DNA from: DASXMT01 sp963803065
GTDB lineage: Bacteria; Actinomycetota; Acidimicrobiia; Acidimicrobiales; RAAP-2
Assembly (NCBI GenBank): GCA_963803065.1
Contig: CAWDKW010000005.1
Location: 186,001 to 250,000, forward strand
Length of the DNA: 64,000 nt
Reading direction: 5' to 3'
The position numbers and the translations under genes were made by a program. The notes below the pieces were generated by a model, which worked only from the letters and a program-made list of their open reading frames with translations, was not told the DNA's origin and ran no database searches. Every line of letters starts with the position of its first letter. Position 1 is the stretch's first letter. This document shows, piece after piece, positions 53,391-62,528 of the stretch.

Positions 53391-56079
53391 TCAGCCCTCG
53401 GTGATCCGGACGGTGGCGATGCCGTGGGCCCGCAACTCGAAGCTCCCTTCGAACGGGGAGATCGGGCCGCCCCGCAGGTCGACGAGCCAACCCGAACGAT
53501 CCCCGAAGGCGACCGTGGTGGGAGCGTCGGACGGGTTGAACACCCGGACCTCGAGCGCACCCGCCTCCCGGCGCACGGCGGAGACCTCGGCTCCGTCGAC
53601 GGTCAGGGCTGAGCCGGAAGGACCGCCCTCCCCGCCGCCGTGGGAGCCGATCACCCTGAGCGGGAGCTCCGCGTCGTCGACCAGCCGGTACGGGTCTGCC
53701 TGGCCCACATGGATGACATAGCGGGACTCAACTGGGCCGAGCACCTGGGGGCCCTCGAGCGGGGTCATGGGCCCGGCCGGCAACGGCCGAAGTGACATGC
53801 CCAACCGGGACAGCATCCCCGTCGATCGGAGCAGGGTGAGGGCCAGGGCACGGGCGGTGGGCTGCTCGCCCGACTTGTCGATGTCGACCAGCTCGTACTC
53901 GAGCAGTCCCTCGTGCACCACGGTGAGCCCTCCGGCAGACACGAAGCGGCGGGACGGGAATGTCGGGAGTCCGAACTCGTCCAACCGCCCCTCTGCCGTC
54001 AGTCCCCGCTCGACGACGTCGAACGCGCACTCGGCCCGCGACGTCGTGGCCGGCTCGGGTAAGGGCAGATGGACCCGGAGCCGATGGTCCCGACAAGGAT
54101 TGACGAAGTTGGTGTGCACCCGGACCAGCTGCTCGTCGGCCCGCAGCTCCACCGTGGTCGTGATGTCGACGTCCCGGCTTCCCACCCTCTTCCCGTGACG
54201 CCCTTCGACCCGTTCGGGCCACGAGTAGCGGGCGCTGATGACGGCACGGGCGCGGACCGGCCCCCGCTCCACGATGCGGACCGAGACCTCGTCGGGGGTG
54301 TCGACGACGGTATCGGTGGTCGGTGGCGAGTAGTTGTAGGTGTCGCCGTGGTCGCCCCCGTCCACCAGTCGGCCGAAGCCCTCCAGCCCGTTGATGGAGA
54401 AGGTCCCGGTGCGGGCGTCGACGACCACCGTCGTCGTCCCGTTCGAGAGGGTGACGTCAGCAGCCGACAGTGAGGCGCGCACCGGCTGCTCGAGGGGAAC
54501 GGGGGAGAAGGCCTGCCACCCGTACCCGGGGACGTCGTTTACCCGGGCAAGGATGCGACGGATCGGCGGCTGATCGAGCCGCAGCCGCACCTCGGTGTCG
54601 GGCCGAGCGGTCAGGCGGGTGTAGAGGTCCCGCTTGATCTCCTCGACCGGGACCCCCTCACGAGGCTCGGTACCGATCACGATCGTGATGTCCAGGCCGG
54701 TCGGATCCTCGTGCAGGGTCACGTCGTTCACGTACATGTCCGTGTCGATGCGGGCACCCTGGATCAGCCCCAGCATGTTCTTCACTGTCTCGCCGTCGAA
54801 CGTCATCATCCCGGGCAATCCGTTGCGCTCGGAGAGCACCTGGGTGTGCTCGTCGGCCTCACCCTCGGCCGGTATGACCAGCTCGACCATCCCGTCCCGC
54901 CGACGGGGCGACGGGTTGACCACGAACGTGCCGGCCTCGGCCATGGACCGGCTGACGGCGGACAGTGCCTCGTCGGTCAGGCCCTCGCCTATTTGGCGGG
55001 CCTCGGCGAACCGATGGATGACCGCCTCCACCACCTCGTCCACCGAGCAGGCGCAGATCGAGTCGTGGGCCGCATTGCGAATGACGTTCTCCCAGGCCAC
55101 CTCGCAGAAAGGCACCTGGCCAGGCCGGCGCCGGGAGGAAGAGGGCGGAGAGGGGCTCGGCCAAGCGCTCGAGCACCCGCTCGGTCCGGGCTGCGGCTTG
55201 CTTTACGTCCACGCGGTTGGAGCCCACCCCCATGAGCAGGTTCGACCGCACGCCCGAGCGCAACTCGCCGCGCCAGGCCGGCAACCCGTCGGTGGGCGCG
55301 TCGGCCAGGTACTCAGGCAGCGAGGTAATGGCGAGGTGGTAGTCGTCCTGGATCTGGTTGGCCTCGGCGATCACCCGTCCGAGCCAGGGCTGGGGTCGTT
55401 GATGATCGGTCCCGTTCATGAACAACAGCGGAGCACCCGGCTGGAGAAACGGCTCCATCTCCTCTACGTGGGCATGGAGCCGGCGGACCAGCGCCTTGGC
55501 GTCGTCGGGTATGGCCGCGCCGTTCCCGTACCCCGCCACCAGGTACTCGGCCCGGACCCGGGAGCCGTCGGGCGCGTCCCACCAGAACGCCGAGGTGTCC
55601 ACGGCCGAGGGCACGCCTCGCCACACCACGGTGTGCTCGAACCCGGCCTGGCGGAGGATCTGGGGCATCTGGGCGATGTGGCCGAACATGTCGGGTAGGT
55701 AGCCGACGTCCATCACCCCGCCGAAGGCCGCACCACGACTGATGCCGGCCTGCAGGTCTCGAACGATGGTCTCACCCGAGACCAGGAACTCGTCCATGAG
55801 GATGTACCAAGGGCCGACGGTCAGCCGTCCGGCGGCGGCGAGCGAGCGCAGCCGCTCCTCGTTCTCGGGACGGACGGCCAGATAGTCGTCGATGATGGCC
55901 ACCTGACCATCGAGCAGGAACTCGGCGAAGGACGGGTCCCCCTCCAACAGGTCCAGCAGGTCGTCGATGAGATGGACGAGCTTCAGCCGGAAGGTCTGGA
56001 ACGGGTCGTACCACTCACGGTCCCAGTGGGTGTGGGGGACGACGTCGATCTGGAGCGGCTCGCCGCTGGATCCGCTCAC
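53391..56079 (-). CDS. Alpha-mannosidase, GH38 (frameshifted)
   Basis: This GH38 retaining mannosidase is of about 895 residues when repaired. The N-terminal (beta/alpha) domain has VVPHTHWDREWYDPFQTF (zinc His and Asp) and GYLPDMFGHIAQMPQILR, where the Asp is the nucleophile. Near 55114 one base is surplus. Dropping it joins LFLPAPAWP to FCEVAWENVIRNAAHDSICA with the third zinc His. The beta-rich C-terminus (FVNPCRDHRLRVHLPLPEP) is intact. It is coupled to the 85-residue gene upstream through a GTGA overlap. It may recycle mannose-containing glycans or mycothiol-related lipoglycans; the substrate is unknown. Confidence 0.86.
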
Positions 56080-56333
56080 GGGGCGAGTGGACCGTGTTCC
56101 GCTTCGTAGCGCTTGAGCTCCTCGATGAGCCGGGTCTGCTCGCTCGCCGTGGCCGGCGTTCCCCGTCCGGCGTGCTCGGCGTAGACGAATGCCCCGAGAT
56201 CGTGCAACATGCTGTCGGCTCGCCGCTTGGCCTGCGCCTCCTCGAGCTTGGCCTGCCCGGCCTTGCCGGCCTCGCTCGCCTTGGCCAGCCCGACCTCGGC
56301 CTGCGCCTTCACCTTGTCCATCAACCCCATCAT
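56076..56333 (-). CDS. Small helical protein translated with the mannosidase
   Basis: This 85-residue, Ala/Lys/Glu-rich protein has a likely amphipathic helix (MDKVKAQAEVGLAKASEAGK) and then AKLEEAQAKRRADSMLHDLG and YAEHAGRGTPATASEQTRL. Short proteins like it are frequent in actinobacteria, with no known role. ATG 56333 follows AAAGGAG closely; ATG 56330 is also possible. The stop overlaps the mannosidase start (GTGA), so the two are coupled. It is divergent from the acyl-CoA synthetase gene. Confidence 0.75.
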   Translation of the reverse strand: MMGLMDKVKAQAEVGLAKASEAGKAGQAKLEEAQAKRRADSMLHDLGAFVYAEHAGRGTPATASEQTRLIEELKRYEAEHGPLAP

Positions 56334-56618
56334 TGTCTCCTTTCGCCTGTTCCCTCACTGCGGTCCGGCCGACATGCACGTCGGGCTGCCCGGTTGCTGC
56401 CGGCAATGCTGCCCGGTGGTCAACCGCTTGCCCGGCGGTTAACCGGCAACAGCGTGGGTGTACTGCTCGCACAGAAGCGTACGTGGATTCGAGGCCCCTG
56501 TCCGACACGGCTCCGGCGTCCGGGACGGGAGGATGATCCTTCTCTGAGGGGACAGTCGCAGTATCGTCCCAGTGTTACAGTGCGGATTCCTGGAGGCGGC
56601 AATGTACGGACCCGCAGC

Positions 56619-58181
56619 ATGAACGAGGTTCGCACGTGGCGCGCCCACATCGGCGCCGGGTCTGCGTTCGACATCGCTGACCTATCGGCGGCGGGCACGC
56701 TGGTCCACGCCTGGCTGTCCAGATGGGCTGCGGCGCCGGACGCACCGGTCCTGGTCGACGGCGGGTCCGAGTACCCGTCGATTGCCGGCCATCACCATCG
56801 GCCGGGGGAGTGGTGGACGGGATCAGAGCTCGAAGAGGCCACCCGGCGCGCTGCCGGCCGGCTGGTCGGCGCCGGTCTGGCCGCTGGCGACCGGATCCTC
56901 TGGTCAACCAGCAGCTCGGTGGCCACCGTCGTCGTGCACATCGCCGCCCTGCGAGCCGGGTTGGTGGTGGTGCCGGCCAACACGGCCTATACCGCCCGGG
57001 AGATCGCCCACATTGTCACTGACGTGCGCCCGGCCGCCGCCGTCGTCGACGACCGTCGGCGGGGCGAGTGGGCCCGCGAGGCGGCTGGCGGCGCACTGAC
57101 CGTCTTCGGTCCCGAGCTCGATGCTCGCGACCACGACCCCGGACTGCTCGACGCGGCACGTCCGGATCACGCCGCCCTCATCGGGTTCACCTCGGGGACA
57201 ACCGGCGCGCCCAAGGGCGCGGTGCTCAGCCACGCGAACCTGCTGGCCAGTGTGGAGTCGGTTCGGACGGCGTGGCGGTGGGTGCCCGATGATCGGCTGG
57301 TGCACTGCCTGCCGGTCTTCCACGCCCATGGACTCTGCGTCGGGATCTACGGCACGTTGTCGGCCGGAGGGTCGGCGGTGCTCCTCCCCGGTTTCGAGCC
57401 CGATCCGATGCTCGACGCCGCTGCCCGGCACTCGGCCTCGCTGTTCTTCGGTGTGCCCACCATGTACCACCGCCTGGCTGCCGCGGATCGGGTCCGGGAG
57501 TTGGCCCGGCTCCGGCTGTGTGTCTCCGGTTCGGCCCCGCTCGCCGCCGAATTGCACCGGAGGGTGTCAGATGCCACCGGCCAGGCCGTGCTCGAGCGCT
57601 ATGGGATGACCGAGACGCTCATGAACGTCTCGAACCCCTATGAGGGGGAGCGTCGACCAGGAACCGTCGGCTTTCCCCTGCCGGGCGTCGAGGTCACCCT
57701 GGCCGAAGACGACGAGATCCTGGTGCGCGGGCCGAACGTCTTCAGCGGGTACTGGGAGCGCCCCGATGCCACCGCCGCCTCGTTCTCGGCCGATCCACGG
57801 GGCGGCGGCCCCTGGTTCCACACCGGGGACCTGGGCGCGGTCAGCGAGGACGGCTACCTCTCGATCCTCGGGCGCTCCAAGGAGCTGATCATCAGCGGCG
57901 GGTACAACGTCTACCCGGCCGAGGTCGAGACCGTCCTCCTCGGCCATCCCGAGGTGCTCGATGTGGCGGTGACCGGTACAGCATCCGACGAGTGGGGCGA
58001 GGTGGTCACGGCGTGGGTGGTTACCGGTCATGACAGCCCGGCACCGGGCGGCCTGGCTGAGTACGCCGCCGAGAGGCTGGCGCCCTACAAGTGCCCACGG
58101 CTGGTGCATGTGGTGACGGACCTTCCCCGCAACGCCCTGGGCAAAGTCGTGCGTGCCGAGCTACGTGTCGGGTCGGACTAG
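56619..58181 (+). CDS. AMP-dependent acyl-CoA synthetase (malonyl-CoA synthetase-like)
   Basis: This ANL-superfamily ligase of about 520 residues adenylates a carboxylic acid and transfers it to CoA. Visible are the P-loop LIGFTSGTTGAPKGAVLSH, VFHAHGLCVGIYGTL, the motif LERYGMTETLMNVSNP, and the C-domain WFHTGDLGAVSEDGYLSILG and RSKELIISGGYNVYPAEVE. The C-terminal catalytic Lys is present in LPRNALGKVVRAEL. The sequence is closest in style to malonyl-CoA synthetase (MatB-like), but the substrate is not certain. The start at ATG 56619 is the first that fits the fold; its ribosome binding site is unclear. Confidence 0.85.
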   Translation: MNEVRTWRAHIGAGSAFDIADLSAAGTLVHAWLSRWAAAPDAPVLVDGGSEYPSIAGHHHRPGEWWTGSELEEATRRAAGRLVGAGLAAGDRILWSTSSSVATVVVHIAALRAGLVVVPANTAYTAREIAHIVTDVRPAAAVVDDRRRGEWAREAAGGALTVFGPELDARDHDPGLLDAARPDHAALIGFTSGTTGAPKGAVLSHANLLASVESVRTAWRWVPDDRLVHCLPVFHAHGLCVGIYGTLSAGGSAVLLPGFEPDPMLDAAARHSASLFFGVPTMYHRLAAADRVRELARLRLCVSGSAPLAAELHRRVSDATGQAVLERYGMTETLMNVSNPYEGERRPGTVGFPLPGVEVTLAEDDEILVRGPNVFSGYWERPDATAASFSADPRGGGPWFHTGDLGAVSEDGYLSILGRSKELIISGGYNVYPAEVETVLLGHPEVLDVAVTGTASDEWGEVVTAWVVTGHDSPAPGGLAEYAAERLAPYKCPRLVHVVTDLPRNALGKVVRAELRVGSD

Positions 58182-58191
58182 GTTCGCGCCC

Positions 58192-58614
58192 GTGCGCATC
58201 GCCTACGGCACGGATGAGGAGACACCGGTCACCCGGGCCATCGCCGACCACTTGCGGGAATCGGGCCACCAGGTCGAGGAGGTGGCCACCGAGGAATGGC
58301 CTGAGGTGGGCAGAACGGTGGGGGAAGCGGTGGCCGGTGGCCGGGCCGACCGCGGCATCGTCTGGTGCTTCACCGGCACCGGGGTGTCGATTGCCGCCAA
58401 CAAGGTGAGCGGCGTCCGGGCTGCGCTGTGTGCGGATGCGGCCACCGCCTCAGGGGCTCGCCGTTGGAACGACGCCAACGTGCTGGCCCTCGGTCTCCGC
58501 CTGACGGCCGTGACGGTGGCGGAGGAGATCGTGGGGGCGTTCCTCGACGCAGAGGTGGAACCAGCCGAGCGTGCGGCGATCGGGCGGGTCGAGCGGTCGC
58601 CGATCGGCACATGA
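58192..58614 (+). CDS. rpiB: RpiB/LacA/LacB-family sugar-phosphate isomerase
   Basis: This 140-residue enzyme resembles ribose-5-phosphate isomerase B. The usual GTGIGMSIAANK motif reads GIVWCFTGTGVSIAANKVSG, with the catalytic Cys present. GVRAALCADAATASGARRWN continues into DANVLALGLRL, matching the family substrate-phosphate segment. The GTG start is 10 bases after the synthetase stop. Its stop overlaps the RNase HII start (ATGA). RpiB in actinobacteria can act on ribose 5-phosphate or related aldoses; I leave the substrate open. Confidence 0.85.
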   Translation: MRIAYGTDEETPVTRAIADHLRESGHQVEEVATEEWPEVGRTVGEAVAGGRADRGIVWCFTGTGVSIAANKVSGVRAALCADAATASGARRWNDANVLALGLRLTAVTVAEEIVGAFLDAEVEPAERAAIGRVERSPIGT

Positions 58615-59927
58615 CAGATCCGCAGGAGGAACTGGGCAAACGGGCGACCTCGCCGGCGGCCAAGGCAACGGCGAAGCGCCGAGCCCCGAACGGCGGAACG
58701 AGTGGGGGCGGCGAAACGGCGAAGGGCCGAACGACACGGGGCGGAACGGCGAAGACCAGAACGGCGAAGACCGCAACGGCGAAGACCGCAACGGCGAAGA
58801 CCGCAACGGCGAAGACCGGAACGGCCAAGGCTCGAACGACACGGGGCGGAACGAAAAGGGGCGGGTCGGCGAAGGCTCGAAGCACAAAGAGTCGAACGGG
58901 CACTACCCGGAAGGCACGGGCCGCCCGAAAGGTGGGAATCCCAGCACAACCGGTGATGATGCTGCCCGACGACTCGCTCGAACGGTCGCTCCGGGCAGAA
59001 GGATGCCGGTGGGTGGCCGGACTCGACGAGGTGGGACGCGGGGCCTGGGCGGGGCCGGTGTCGGTCGGTGTGGCCCTCACTCCGGTGGGGGTGCCCTGCC
59101 CCGAGGGCCTGCGCGACTCCAAGCAGGTACCCGAAGAGGATCGGGAGACCATGTTTCCGCTGGTGGCTGACTGGTGCCTCGACTGGTCGGTCGGTCACGC
59201 AGCTCCTGACGAGTGTGATCGGTGGGGGATGACCATCGCGCTGCGCGTGGCCGCACACCGGGCCATGGCCGGCCTGTCGGTTATGCCCGACGTCCTGCTG
59301 CTCGACGGCATCTTTGATTACGTCACGAAACCGAGCGACGCTCATCGGCCCAGGGAGGGTGAGCAGCCGGACGACGCTGATGGGCCCGGGGACGGTCAGC
59401 AGTCCAGCGACCCTGACTGGCCGAACAGAGCTGGCCGTCCGAACGAGGCCTGGCGGCCGGCTGACGGTTGGCAGCCAATAGGCGGTGTGCAATCAATAGG
59501 CGGTGTGCAATCAATAGGCGGTGTGCAATCAATAGGCGGTGTGCAATCAATAGGCGGTGCGCAGCCAAAAGACGGTGAGTGGTCGAGCGACGGTGAGCAG
59601 CCAATAGACGCCGGACGGCCAATCGACGCTGATCGGCCAAGCGAGGCGGAGCTCCGCGCCATCGAGGCCGAGCTCCTGTCCCTGCCGCCGGTCAAGACGG
59701 TGCTGCGCGGCGACGGGAGCTGCACGGCCATCGCCGCGGCATCGATCCTGGCCAAGGTGACCAGGGACAGGATGATGCGGGAGCTGTCGGAAAGCTTTCC
59801 TGCCTTCGACTTTCATCGCAACAAGGGCTATCCGACGCCCGTGCACATGACAGCGCTCGCCGGCTGCGGGCTGACCTCGATCCATCGCCGGTCGTGGGCG
59901 TTTGTGGACACCATGCCCTTCCGCTGA
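58611..59927 (+). CDS. rnhB: Ribonuclease HII with N-terminal and internal repeat expansions
   Basis: RNase HII removes ribonucleotides from RNA/DNA hybrids. The catalytic core is complete: D139 and E140 in AGLDEVGRGAWAGP, D232 in LLLDG, and D386 in AAASILAKVTRDRMM. The protein has 438 residues against about 200-250 usually. The extra length is a Lys/Ala/Thr tail (residues about 13-107) and an insertion of about 120 residues (about 239-360) between LLLDGIFDYV and VKTVLRGDGS. The insertion contains five near-identical GGVQSI units from an 18-bp repeat. The reading frame is intact throughout. The ATG overlaps the rpiB stop. Confidence 0.9.
   Translation: MTDPQEELGKRATSPAAKATAKRRAPNGGTSGGGETAKGRTTRGGTAKTRTAKTATAKTATAKTATAKTGTAKARTTRGGTKRGGSAKARSTKSRTGTTRKARAARKVGIPAQPVMMLPDDSLERSLRAEGCRWVAGLDEVGRGAWAGPVSVGVALTPVGVPCPEGLRDSKQVPEEDRETMFPLVADWCLDWSVGHAAPDECDRWGMTIALRVAAHRAMAGLSVMPDVLLLDGIFDYVTKPSDAHRPREGEQPDDADGPGDGQQSSDPDWPNRAGRPNEAWRPADGWQPIGGVQSIGGVQSIGGVQSIGGVQSIGGAQPKDGEWSSDGEQPIDAGRPIDADRPSEAELRAIEAELLSLPPVKTVLRGDGSCTAIAAASILAKVTRDRMMRELSESFPAFDFHRNKGYPTPVHMTALAGCGLTSIHRRSWAFVDTMPFR
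58745..58834. repeat. In-frame tandem repeat, 15 bp x 6, in the RNase HII N-terminus
   Basis: Six units of the type AACGGCGAAGACCGC encode the KTATA tail. The first and last two units are degenerate. Confidence 0.85.
59481..59570. repeat. In-frame tandem repeat, 18 bp x 5, inside RNase HII
   Basis: Four perfect copies of GGCGGTGTGCAATCAATA and one degenerate copy encode the GGVQSI units, inserted in the middle of the catalytic domain. Confidence 0.9.
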
Positions 59928-60109
59928 CGTGAAGGGTCGTTGCCTGTCATGAAGATGGCCGGCCATAAGAAAGGTCCGGGCTGGGCCGGCCCAGGACTCT
60001 CACCTGGGCCGTTCCTCAGGTTCACTCGGGCCGTCGTTGACACTCTGGGCTAGAACAGGACGGTGACCACCCAGTCGGCTCGAGCTGTCCTCCCGCCCGG
60101 GGTGCGCTG

Positions 60110-61048
60110 ATGGCCTACTTGCTGGCCGTATTGGCTTCATTCGCCAACGCTCTGAGTGCAGTCTTCCAGCGGCTCGGAGTCCAGAACGCTCCGAGCGATA
60201 CGACCATGAGCCTGAGCCTCATTCGATATGCGCTCCGGCGGGGCATTTGGCTGTTGGGTGTGGTTCTCATCGGGGCCGGCTTCGTCCTTCAGGCCGTGGC
60301 TCTGCGATTCGGACAGTTGAGCTCGGTGCAGCCGATCGTCACCACCGAGCTGCTGTTCTTGGTGCTGATCCTCGGTGTGTGGTTCCGGTACCACCTCGGC
60401 TGGCGTGAATGGACCGGATCCATTGCCGCCGCAGGCGGACTGGCTACGTTCCTCGCCGTGGCCCAACCGGGAGGGGGAAACTCGGTGCCGGGGTTGAGCG
60501 CCTGGACCGAAGTGTTCATCGCCATCGGTGCGGCAGTCGCATTGACCGTGGCCCTCGGCTTCACAGGTCCTCGCTGGTTCCGTGCGTCGATGTTCGGCGC
60601 AGCGGGAGCCCTGATGTTCGCCCTCAGTGCGGCGCTGACAAAGCAATTCACCACGCTCGTCACGGAAGGTTGGGGCCATGTCTTCAACCATTGGGAGCCC
60701 TACGCCATGGCCGCCGCGGGAGTGCTCGGATTCTTCTTCGCCCAGAGCGCGTACCACGCCGGTCCCATCACCGCGTCCCAGGCCACGCTGACCATCATCG
60801 ACCCGCTGGCCAGCGTGCTGATCGGGGTATGGCTCTTCGGCGATCGTCTGCGGACCGCCGGCTGGCGGGGACCCGTCGAGGCCCTGGCCATGCTGGTGAT
60901 GTTCGCGGGCGTTCTGGTGTTGTCCTTGTCGCCGCTGGTCGCCGGGACGAAAGATGAGTTGCACGGGGACAACCTGGTCCGCCAGGCCAGGCGGCAAGAG
61001 CCCAAGGGGCTCGACCCGAAGGCGGTGGATGCGCCACTGGCGCAGTAG
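60110..61048 (+). CDS. DMT-superfamily transporter
   Basis: This 312-residue protein with about ten hydrophobic segments (LLAVLASFANALSAVFQRLG, LWLFGDRLRTAGWRG-type pattern, TIIDPLASVLIGVWLFGD) matches drug/metabolite transporter (EamA-like) proteins, which move small metabolites or drugs. The repeated GxxxA/P helices of the two halves are visible. The substrate is not predictable. The C-terminal 40 residues are hydrophilic. Two 14-bp palindrome-like stretches (59956-59967 and 59982-59995) lie just upstream, perhaps the end signal of rnhB. Confidence 0.8.
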   Translation: MAYLLAVLASFANALSAVFQRLGVQNAPSDTTMSLSLIRYALRRGIWLLGVVLIGAGFVLQAVALRFGQLSSVQPIVTTELLFLVLILGVWFRYHLGWREWTGSIAAAGGLATFLAVAQPGGGNSVPGLSAWTEVFIAIGAAVALTVALGFTGPRWFRASMFGAAGALMFALSAALTKQFTTLVTEGWGHVFNHWEPYAMAAAGVLGFFFAQSAYHAGPITASQATLTIIDPLASVLIGVWLFGDRLRTAGWRGPVEALAMLVMFAGVLVLSLSPLVAGTKDELHGDNLVRQARRQEPKGLDPKAVDAPLAQ

Positions 61049-61098
61049 GTAAGCGAGAGGGGTAAGCGAGAGGACAGTAGGTAGCGAGAGGAGGAGCC

Positions 61099-61620
61099 AT
61101 GGCGGCCGACGACCGCCCACCCCTCCGGAGGACCCCCACCGTCGCCGGAGGAGGGGCTAAACGGTCTGCGGCGCAACCTCTCCTTCTCACTGTTCGTGAG
61201 AATCTAAGCGTCCGGGATTGGCTTGGCATCCGAAAACCCAGCGGACGGACCTACGATCCTGTCCCCGCCCCGGTCCATTTCGTTCCGCGTTTCGATGAAT
61301 TGCAAACGGAGAGCGATGCGGTCCGCCGCCGTTTCGCCCAAACGCGAAACGCGGGCGAAAAGAGTGCTCGACTGCTCCGAGCTACCGCTGCCGGCCTCGG
61401 CTGGTGGGGCGACAGGCGGACCAGCGGCCAGTCACTATCAGTGTTCGATCACGGCCGGCATGTCGATCACCGCCGGAACGTCGATCACCGCCGGCACAGT
61501 CGAACCCGCGAACCGTTTCTCGTCGTCGACGAGCCGGGCCGACGAGCCATCGATCAGGCGGCACCGGGGGAAAGTACGGCCCGGAGGGCCCCATCCAGCT
61601 CGGGGTGGGTGAAATCGTAA
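61099..61620 (+). CDS. Doubtful ORF in the gap after the DMT gene
   Basis: ATG 61099 follows an almost ideal AGAGGAGGAG, which argues for a real start. The first 95 residues (DDRPPLRRTPTVAGGG, LRATAAGLGWWGDRR) look like nothing known, and the later part lies over an 18-bp repeat and antisense to the epimerase end. A short gene covering only the first portion is possible. The rest of the 505-base gap (61049-61553) otherwise holds only the repeat at 61445-61498. Confidence 0.25.
   Translation: MAADDRPPLRRTPTVAGGGAKRSAAQPLLLTVRENLSVRDWLGIRKPSGRTYDPVPAPVHFVPRFDELQTESDAVRRRFAQTRNAGEKSARLLRATAAGLGWWGDRRTSGQSLSVFDHGRHVDHRRNVDHRRHSRTREPFLVVDEPGRRAIDQAAPGESTARRAPSSSGWVKS
61445..61498. repeat. Tandem repeat, 18 bp x 3
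   Basis: Three units of TCGATCACCGCCGGAACG type lie in the gap between the DMT gene and the epimerase stop. This is the fifth independent 18-bp array in the window. Confidence 0.85.
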
Positions 61621-62528
61621 CCACAGGCGGTCAACCGCTCCGGTACCGCCCGTTGTCCGGTGAGGAGCAGTTCGTCGGCCATCTCGGTGCCGAGGACGAG
61701 CCGGAGTGCCGTGTTCGGGACGGTGATGGCGGACCACCGCCGGACGGCCCGGGCTATGGCTGCACTCATCTCGGCGTTGGTGACCGGAGTGGGAGCGGTG
61801 GCGTTGACTGGGCCCGACAGGCTGCCGTCGACCAGGGCCCGGAGGATGACGTCCACCTCGTCTTCGAGGGTGATCCAACTTTGGTACTGGGTGCCTGCAC
61901 CCAGCTTGCCTCCCAACCCCAGCTTGAACAACGGCAGCTGTTTGGCCAGCGCTCCGCCTGCACTGCTGAGCACGATCCCGCTGCGCAGGTTCACCGTCCT
62001 GACGCCGGCCTGGATTGCCGGCACTGTCGCCTGCTCCCACGACCCGCACAGGTCGGCCAGGAACCCCGACCCCTGCGGCGAGTCCTCGGTGAGCCGTACA
62101 TCGCCGCCATCCCCGTAGTAGCCGACCGCCGACCCGCTGATCAGCACCGGCGGCCGTGGCGCCAGCTGCAAAAGGGAGGCGACCAGCAGCGAAGTGGAAT
62201 CGATCCGGCTGTCGAGTACGACCCGCTTGCGCTCCGGCGACCAGCGCTTGTCGCCGATCCCGGCACCGGCCAGGTGCACTACGCCGTCGAAGGGTCCGGC
62301 GCCATCGAGCCCGTCGAGGTCGATCACTCCCTGGTCCGGGTCCCAGTGGACATCGGTGGTCGCCGCGACGGCTGCCGTGATCGGGACGGGTCTTGGCAGT
62401 GCCGGGTCCCCAAGGGAGTGCTCGGTGGGCCGCCGGACCAGGCGGGTGACCTGGTGACCTCGGGTGGACAGGCGCCGCAGGAGCGCCGTGCCGATCAGGC
62501 CGCTCGAGCCCGTGACGAGGACGTTCAC
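61554..62528 (-). CDS. TIGR01777-family NAD-dependent epimerase (YfcH/SulA-like)
   Basis: This 324-residue protein has the extended-SDR Rossmann loop VNVLVTGSSGLIGTALLRRL, the central GVVHLAGAGIGDKRWS (family mark), then ISGSAVGYYGDGGD with the Tyr and VNATAPTPVTNAEMS. It ends with ELDGALRAVLSPGAA. The family is often annotated as nucleoside-diphosphate-sugar epimerases but its reaction is uncertain. The GTG start at 62528 overlaps the stop of the hydrolase upstream (GTGA), so the two are co-translated. Confidence 0.88.
   Translation of the reverse strand: MNVLVTGSSGLIGTALLRRLSTRGHQVTRLVRRPTEHSLGDPALPRPVPITAAVAATTDVHWDPDQGVIDLDGLDGAGPFDGVVHLAGAGIGDKRWSPERKRVVLDSRIDSTSLLVASLLQLAPRPPVLISGSAVGYYGDGGDVRLTEDSPQGSGFLADLCGSWEQATVPAIQAGVRTVNLRSGIVLSSAGGALAKQLPLFKLGLGGKLGAGTQYQSWITLEDEVDVILRALVDGSLSGPVNATAPTPVTNAEMSAAIARAVRRWSAITVPNTALRLVLGTEMADELLLTGQRAVPERLTACGYDFTHPELDGALRAVLSPGAA

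Noticed and set aside
59481..59570. Regular 18-bp array considered as a CRISPR or iteron array
   Set aside because: Units are contiguous with no spacers and are translated in frame inside RNase HII; no cas genes are present.
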